From: an uncultured Gammaproteobacteria bacterium
GTDB lineage: Bacteria; Pseudomonadota; Gammaproteobacteria; Pseudomonadales; Pseudohongiellaceae
Length of the DNA stretch: 8,868 nucleotides
Reading direction: 5' to 3'
NCBI GenBank assembly: GCA_903889815.1
Contig: CAISYX010000262.1
Coordinates: 1 to 8,868 of the forward strand
Under the pieces are notes generated by a model, which was not told the origin of the DNA, searched no databases, and was given only the letters and a program-made list of their open reading frames with translations. The translations under genes were made by a program, and so were the position numbers. Below, in pieces: positions 5,750 to 8,868 of the stretch (position 1 is the first letter of the stretch; each line of letters opens with the position of its first letter).

Positions 5750-7948
5750 TCAGGGCAGCGCCAGCGCCACAATGCGCGCCGCTTCGCCGCGCGGGCTCAC
5801 CGCCATCACCAGATATTGTTTGCCCCCGTACATGTACGTCATCGGCACGCCCGTGACAACCCCCGGCATGTCGATCTTTGCCACGATGTCACCGGTGGCC
5901 TTGTCATGGGCCCACAACACCGGGTCTCCGCCCACGCCCTCGCCCGCAAACAGCAAGGTCTTCGTCAGCACCAGACCCGAGCGGGTCGGCTTGCCGGTAC
6001 GGCCAATGTCCAGGCCCTGCAGCAGCGGATGGTTCTTGATGGCGGCCGGCGTGTCGCCGTTCACCACCTGCCAGACGTGATCGCCACTGTTCATGTCGAT
6101 GGCGGTGATGCGACCGTAAGGTGGCTTCACCAGCGGGATGCCCTCCACCGACGGCGTGCGGCTGCCACCCTGAATGAAGCGCACGCTGGACACGTCCGGT
6201 TCGTTCACCAGCGACAACACGCTGGTGGCCGTGCGCGAGGGCACATAGAGCAGGCCGGTCTCGGGGTCATAGGCGGCGCCCTCCCAGTTCGAGCCGCCAG
6301 TGGACGAGGGCAGGTGCAGCGTGCCCTGGGTGCCATCGCTCGGGTCCTGGAACAACGAGGGGGGCGTGAACACCGAGGTGCTGAAGCGGAAGGGCTTCGC
6401 GGCCTCTTTCGCTTTCGCCAGAATCTCGGGCGTGAAGTCCACCAGGTCGTCTTCCTGGAAGCCCTGCCGGTCATAGGGCAACGGCAGCACCGGGAAGGGC
6501 TGGGTCAGTGCCGTCCACTCGCCCGGCACATCTGTCCCGGGCATGGGGCGCTCCTCGATGGGGAACAACGGCTCGCCAGTGGCGCGGTCGAAGGTAAACA
6601 GGTGCGACTGCTTGAGCGTCTGGATCAGCGCCTTGCGGCCATCGGGCAGGTCGGCCAGGATCGGCGCCGACGGGGTGTCCCAGTCCCACACATCGTGATG
6701 CGTGCTCTGGAAATGCCAGCGGCGCTCGCCGGTTTTGTAGTCCAGCGCCACCGTGGAGCTGGAGAACAGATTGTTGCCCGGGCGGTCGCCGCCATAACGG
6801 TCGCCCGTGGCGGATTCCACCGGCAGATACACCAGCCCCAACTCCTGGTCAGCCGACATCGGCGCCCAGACGCCGGCATTGCCGGTGTAATCGGCCCCGG
6901 CGATCCAGGACTCATAGCCCGCTTCGCCCGGCTCGGGGATGGTCTTGAAGGTCCACAGCAGCTCGCCCGTGGACGCGTCGAAGCCGCGGATGTCGCCCTT
7001 CACATTGCTGGCCGACACCGGCCGCATGCCCACCAGGTGTGCTGCACCGGTGATCACTACGCCATCAACCGCCAGGGGCATGAAGGACATACCGATGTCG
7101 AGGTCGTCCCTGCCCGGCCCTTTGCGCAGGCCCTGCTGCAGGTCCACCCAGCCGTGCTTGCCGAAGGACTCGATTTCGCGGCCGGTGCGGGCATCCAGCG
7201 CCACCAGGTAATAGCCGGGCGTGATGGTGTAAATCGTTTCCTGGCCCTTGTTGTCATACCAGGTCAGGCCCTTGCCCGAGCCCTTGCGGGGCGCGTCGTC
7301 AAAGCGACCGCCCTCTTCCGGGCGCCACAGCCACTGGATCTGGCCGCTGGCAGCGTCCAGCGCCACGATATTGCGGGTGGCGCCGGCGGTCACATACACC
7401 CTGCCGTTGACCATCAGCGGCGTGGTCACACTGGTGGACTCGCGCTCAGGCCCGAAAGCGCCCGCGTCGAATTCCCACGCAATCTGCAGCTCGTCGACAT
7501 TGTCAGCCGTGATCTGGTCCAGCGGCGCATAGCGCGTGGAGGCATTGCTGCCATTGAAAGCCGTCCACTCGAATTCGTCTGCCACTTCGTCGGCGGCGGC
7601 AGCCGGAGTGATGGCCGTGGCCAGCAGGGCCTCGGCGCTCAGGGCATCGGGCACGGGCACAGAGGCGTTGCGCATCAGATAGGCGGCCAGATCCAGGTAC
7701 TGGGCATTGCTCAGCGAGCCAGGCGTCTCCGCCGGCATGGTGGTGCGGATCAGTTCATACAGCTCTGCGCCCGGGCGCCCGATCCAGCGGGCGTTCAGGC
7801 GGGCCTGCATCTCGACGGGCACGTGGCAGCGCGAACACTCTTCCTCAAACACGGCCTGGCCGCGTGCGACATTGACGTCCTGGGCCAGTATTGGCGTGCT
7901 GCTCAGGCCGACAAGAACCGCGAACAGGAAAACAATCGATGCTTTCAA
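5750..7948 (-). CDS. Exported PQQ-dependent quinohaemoprotein dehydrogenase with N-terminal cytochrome c domain
   Basis: Predicted 732-residue periplasmic enzyme oxidising an alcohol or sugar with PQQ and passing electrons to its own haem c. A signal peptide (about 1-22, ILA before QDV) precedes a cytochrome c domain with CSRCH (38-42) and likely axial M71. An eight-bladed PQQ propeller follows from about 126, with repeats such as ALDAASGQIQW (196-206), GFDASTGELLW (322-332), ALDYKTGERRW (401-411) and AIDMNSGDHVW (616-626). HHDVWDWD (417-424) and K446 keep the 27-residue spacing of E. coli glucose dehydrogenase D466 and K493. The only cysteines are the two haem cysteines, so the vicinal disulfide of methanol/ethanol dehydrogenases is absent. 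A haem domain in front of the propeller recalls polyvinyl alcohol dehydrogenase. The substrate is unknown. The TTG start at 7948 is chosen for its Shine-Dalgarno and signal peptide. Confidence 0.9.
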   Translation of the reverse strand: MKASIVFLFAVLVGLSSTPILAQDVNVARGQAVFEEECSRCHVPVEMQARLNARWIGRPGAELYELIRTTMPAETPGSLSNAQYLDLAAYLMRNASVPVPDALSAEALLATAITPAAAADEVADEFEWTAFNGSNASTRYAPLDQITADNVDELQIAWEFDAGAFGPERESTSVTTPLMVNGRVYVTAGATRNIVALDAASGQIQWLWRPEEGGRFDDAPRKGSGKGLTWYDNKGQETIYTITPGYYLVALDARTGREIESFGKHGWVDLQQGLRKGPGRDDLDIGMSFMPLAVDGVVITGAAHLVGMRPVSASNVKGDIRGFDASTGELLWTFKTIPEPGEAGYESWIAGADYTGNAGVWAPMSADQELGLVYLPVESATGDRYGGDRPGNNLFSSSTVALDYKTGERRWHFQSTHHDVWDWDTPSAPILADLPDGRKALIQTLKQSHLFTFDRATGEPLFPIEERPMPGTDVPGEWTALTQPFPVLPLPYDRQGFQEDDLVDFTPEILAKAKEAAKPFRFSTSVFTPPSLFQDPSDGTQGTLHLPSSTGGSNWEGAAYDPETGLLYVPSRTATSVLSLVNEPDVSSVRFIQGGSRTPSVEGIPLVKPPYGRITAIDMNSGDHVWQVVNGDTPAAIKNHPLLQGLDIGRTGKPTRSGLVLTKTLLFAGEGVGGDPVLWAHDKATGDIVAKIDMPGVVTGVPMTYMYGGKQYLVMAVSPRGEAARIVALALP

Positions 7949-7962
7949 GAGGACTCTCCTTT
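7946..7962 (-). promoter_or_regulatory. Strong Shine-Dalgarno that fixes a TTG start
   Basis: On the minus strand AAAGGAG (7962-7956) lies 7 bases before TTG (7948-7946). The alternative ATG at 7978, ten codons upstream, has no purine-rich site before it and would place charged residues (VERR) ahead of an otherwise standard signal peptide. The rest of the leader up to 8095 shows no gene, and I cannot support a specific promoter there. Confidence 0.75.
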
Positions 7963-8095
7963 CTACTGACGGCGACATGCCGATGCACAGACATTGCCGT
8001 CTGGACGATGAACTACAGCTGAATGGAAAAAACGCGCGAATGGTAGCGGCTTATGCGCTCGGACGAATACCGATCAGATCAATGTTTGGTGTGTT

Positions 8096-8122
8096 GTAGG
8101 AGCTTGCTTGCAGGAGCTTGTT
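8096..8122 (+). repeat. Truncated tandem REP fragments
   Basis: Two partial copies of the GGAGCTTG-type REP lie head to tail directly before an intact one: the first keeps GGAGCTTGCTTGCA, the second GGAGCTTGTTTG. They look like decay or slippage products of the adjacent repeat. Confidence 0.55.
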
Positions 8123-8123
8123 T

Positions 8124-8172
8124 GTGGGAGCTTGCTTGCAAGCGAACAATTCGCGGGCAAGCACGCTCCCAC
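8124..8172. repeat. REPIN-like inverted REP pair between the two haem protein genes
   Basis: A forward REP (8124-8146, GCTTGC-TT-GCAAGC stem) and a reverse REP (8150-8172, GCGGGC-type stem with one mismatch) are separated by 3 bases. The order, stem types and spacer length are the same as in the pair at 2885-2933 inside the protease gene, so the two 49-bp units probably descend from one composite element. Confidence 0.85.
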
Positions 8173-8178
8173 AGCAGG

Positions 8179-8208
8179 GCCTGCTCCTCCAGCGGAGCAG
8201 GCTCCCAC
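8179..8208 (-). repeat. Third REP type, hairpin just after the P460-like gene
   Basis: Read on the minus strand it begins with the shared GTGGGAGC head (8208-8201) but continues into a different stem, GCCTGCTCC / GGAGCAGGC (8202-8194 and 8187-8179) with a 6-base loop. It starts 7 bases after the stop codon of the P460-like gene. A T-run is missing, so it is better described as a REP acting perhaps as mRNA 3' protection than as an intrinsic terminator. Confidence 0.65.
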
Positions 8209-8215
8209 ACAAGCC

Positions 8216-8749
8216 TCAGTCTTCGCGGACGCAGCGGGGGTCGCCATTCTGGATGGCGTGGATCTGCTCGCGGGAGATGCTCAACGGGGCGCAGCCGTGG
8301 TCGGTGCCACAGATCAGGTCCCACTCCGAACGCGCCAGGGTGTGGCAGCCGAAGCAATTGCCACCGAAGCGGTTGACGACTTCCGTCGTGCCGCGTACCC
8401 CGATGGCAGTGCCTTCTGCCGAGACATTCAGCTCGAAGAACTCCCAGTCATTGGTAGCCGGGTTCCAGCCTTCCTGGTGCTTGACCATGACTTCCGAAGG
8501 AATCAGGGACACCACGGAACCGGGAGGAAATGTGCCGCCAGTGGCAGACTGGGCCACGGCCACGGTGGCCTCCAGATTGCCCAGCAGATTGTCTACGAAG
8601 TATTCGCCGACTTGCGTCATGGCCGTGAGGCAGTTGAAAGAGTCATCGGACACTTCAATCTGCTTGCTGTTGTCGGCCGTCATGGCCTGGCCTGCCAGCA
8701 GCAGGGCAGCACCCGCCAGCAGTGTTCTCGTGAATGTCTTCGCCTTCAT
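8216..8749 (-). CDS. Exported cytochrome P460-like c-type haem protein
   Basis: Predicted 177-residue periplasmic protein. A signal peptide (about 1-25, MKAKTFTRTLLAGAALLLAG, then a likely cut after QA or TA) is followed by a compact domain with one c-haem site, CFGCH (132-136), near the C-terminus. The order GTFPPGS (72-78), VMVK (87-90), DWEFFEL (101-107), then the haem site and WDLIC (143-147), resembles cytochrome P460 proteins, in which a lysine before the haem motif cross-links to the haem; whether K90 does so cannot be told. Four non-haem cysteines (C40, C147, C153, C173) could form two disulfides. The start ATG at 8749 has GAGGA 6 bases upstream; an in-frame ATG at 8818 would bury the signal peptide. 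It precedes the quinohaemoprotein gene on the same strand with a 267-bp gap. The function could be redox, NO or hydroxylamine chemistry; only the fold guess is offered. Confidence 0.75.
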   Translation of the reverse strand: MKAKTFTRTLLAGAALLLAGQAMTADNSKQIEVSDDSFNCLTAMTQVGEYFVDNLLGNLEATVAVAQSATGGTFPPGSVVSLIPSEVMVKHQEGWNPATNDWEFFELNVSAEGTAIGVRGTTEVVNRFGGNCFGCHTLARSEWDLICGTDHGCAPLSISREQIHAIQNGDPRCVRED

Positions 8750-8868
8750 GGGATGTCCTCGTCTCTGTCCGCGGACCGATTTCCGCGAAAGTGCCGGCAT
8801 TCTCCTCCTCGGCACCATTCAAGACAAGCCGGCCGCTTTGTGCCATACGCCGCTTCTGGCATAGAATC

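Larger units (their letters stand above)
5465..5797. repeat. Nested imperfect palindrome of about 330 bp including a gene's 3' end
   Basis: Three blocks pair in order around a centre near 5633. Outer: 5469-5483 with 5780-5794 (15/15) and 5499-5522 with 5743-5766 (24/24). Middle: 5537-5558 with 5710-5731 (20/22), a decayed REP against an intact one. Inner: 5576-5606 with 5660-5690 (31/31). Arm lengths are almost equal (about 140 bases). The right arm contains the last 14 codons and stop of the quinohaemoprotein gene; the left arm holds an inverted, frameshifted copy of them. I see no transposase, and I could not identify target-site duplications. Confidence 0.8.

Noticed and set aside
5251..5856. 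Short open frames across the repeat-rich gap, such as a 201-codon plus-strand frame
   Set aside because: They translate REP and palindrome sequence into Arg/Pro/Ala-rich peptides, a known source of spurious gene calls. No start with a ribosome binding site was found.
5609..7969. A 786-codon open frame on the plus strand, longer than the gene opposite it
   Set aside because: It lies antisense to the quinohaemoprotein, whose signal peptide, CSRCH and PQQ repeats are unmistakable. The product is His/Arg/Gln-rich with no recognisable domain, as expected for the reverse frame of GC-rich codons.
7968..8003. GACGGC / GCCGTC inverted repeat in the quinohaemoprotein leader as a possible riboswitch or attenuator
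   Set aside because: Only six base pairs with a long, weakly structured interior; too little to separate from chance in this composition.
8750..8818. Extended start of the P460-like protein at 8818
   Set aside because: It would put Arg-rich residues before the signal peptide; the ATG at 8749 has its own GAGGA at the right distance.

Overview
GC-rich bacterial DNA, most likely from a gammaproteobacterium related to Pseudomonas. The main support is a family of short palindromic repeats with a GTGGGAGC head followed by a GCGGGC-TT-GCCCGC or GCTTGC-TT-GCAAGC stem, closely resembling Pseudomonas-type REP sequences. The assignment rests on repeat style, not on a phylogenetic marker. Five complete chromosomal-type genes and a coding sequence cut by neither window edge were found, plus an unusually repeat-rich intergenic stretch. 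There are no RNA genes, CRISPR arrays, integrases or transposases that I can see.

Layout. 1-251: leader region with a 24-bp inverted repeat at the left edge and one REP copy. 252-1304 (+): an Old Yellow Enzyme family ene-reductase starting at TTG. It converges on and overlaps by 19 bp a leftward set of three closely spaced genes, probably one operon, transcribed in the order lemA-like (5300-4704), M48 membrane metalloprotease (4673-2610), MFS transporter (2578-1286). The protease has a long C-terminal extension with two TerB-like segments, and a REP cluster is translated in frame inside that extension. 5301-5749: no gene, but REP copies, hairpins and the larger part of a nested palindrome of about 330 bp (5465-5797) whose right arm is the 3' end of the next gene. 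5750-7948 (-): an exported quinohaemoprotein dehydrogenase with an N-terminal cytochrome c domain, also starting at TTG. 7949-8215: leader of that gene with a second REP cluster. 8216-8749 (-): an exported cytochrome P460-like c-haem protein. 8750-8868: upstream region of that gene, no further gene seen.

How the genes may work together. LemA plus an M48 protease is a familiar pair and probably acts in envelope protein quality control; the MFS transporter follows by close spacing. The quinohaemoprotein and the P460-like cytochrome are both predicted periplasmic c-haem proteins on the same strand and may share an electron path, but this is inference from adjacency. The most unusual material is repeat biology: REP pairs inside a coding sequence, REP copies directly before ribosome binding sites, covarying REP stems, and the large nested palindrome that includes a gene's 3' end.
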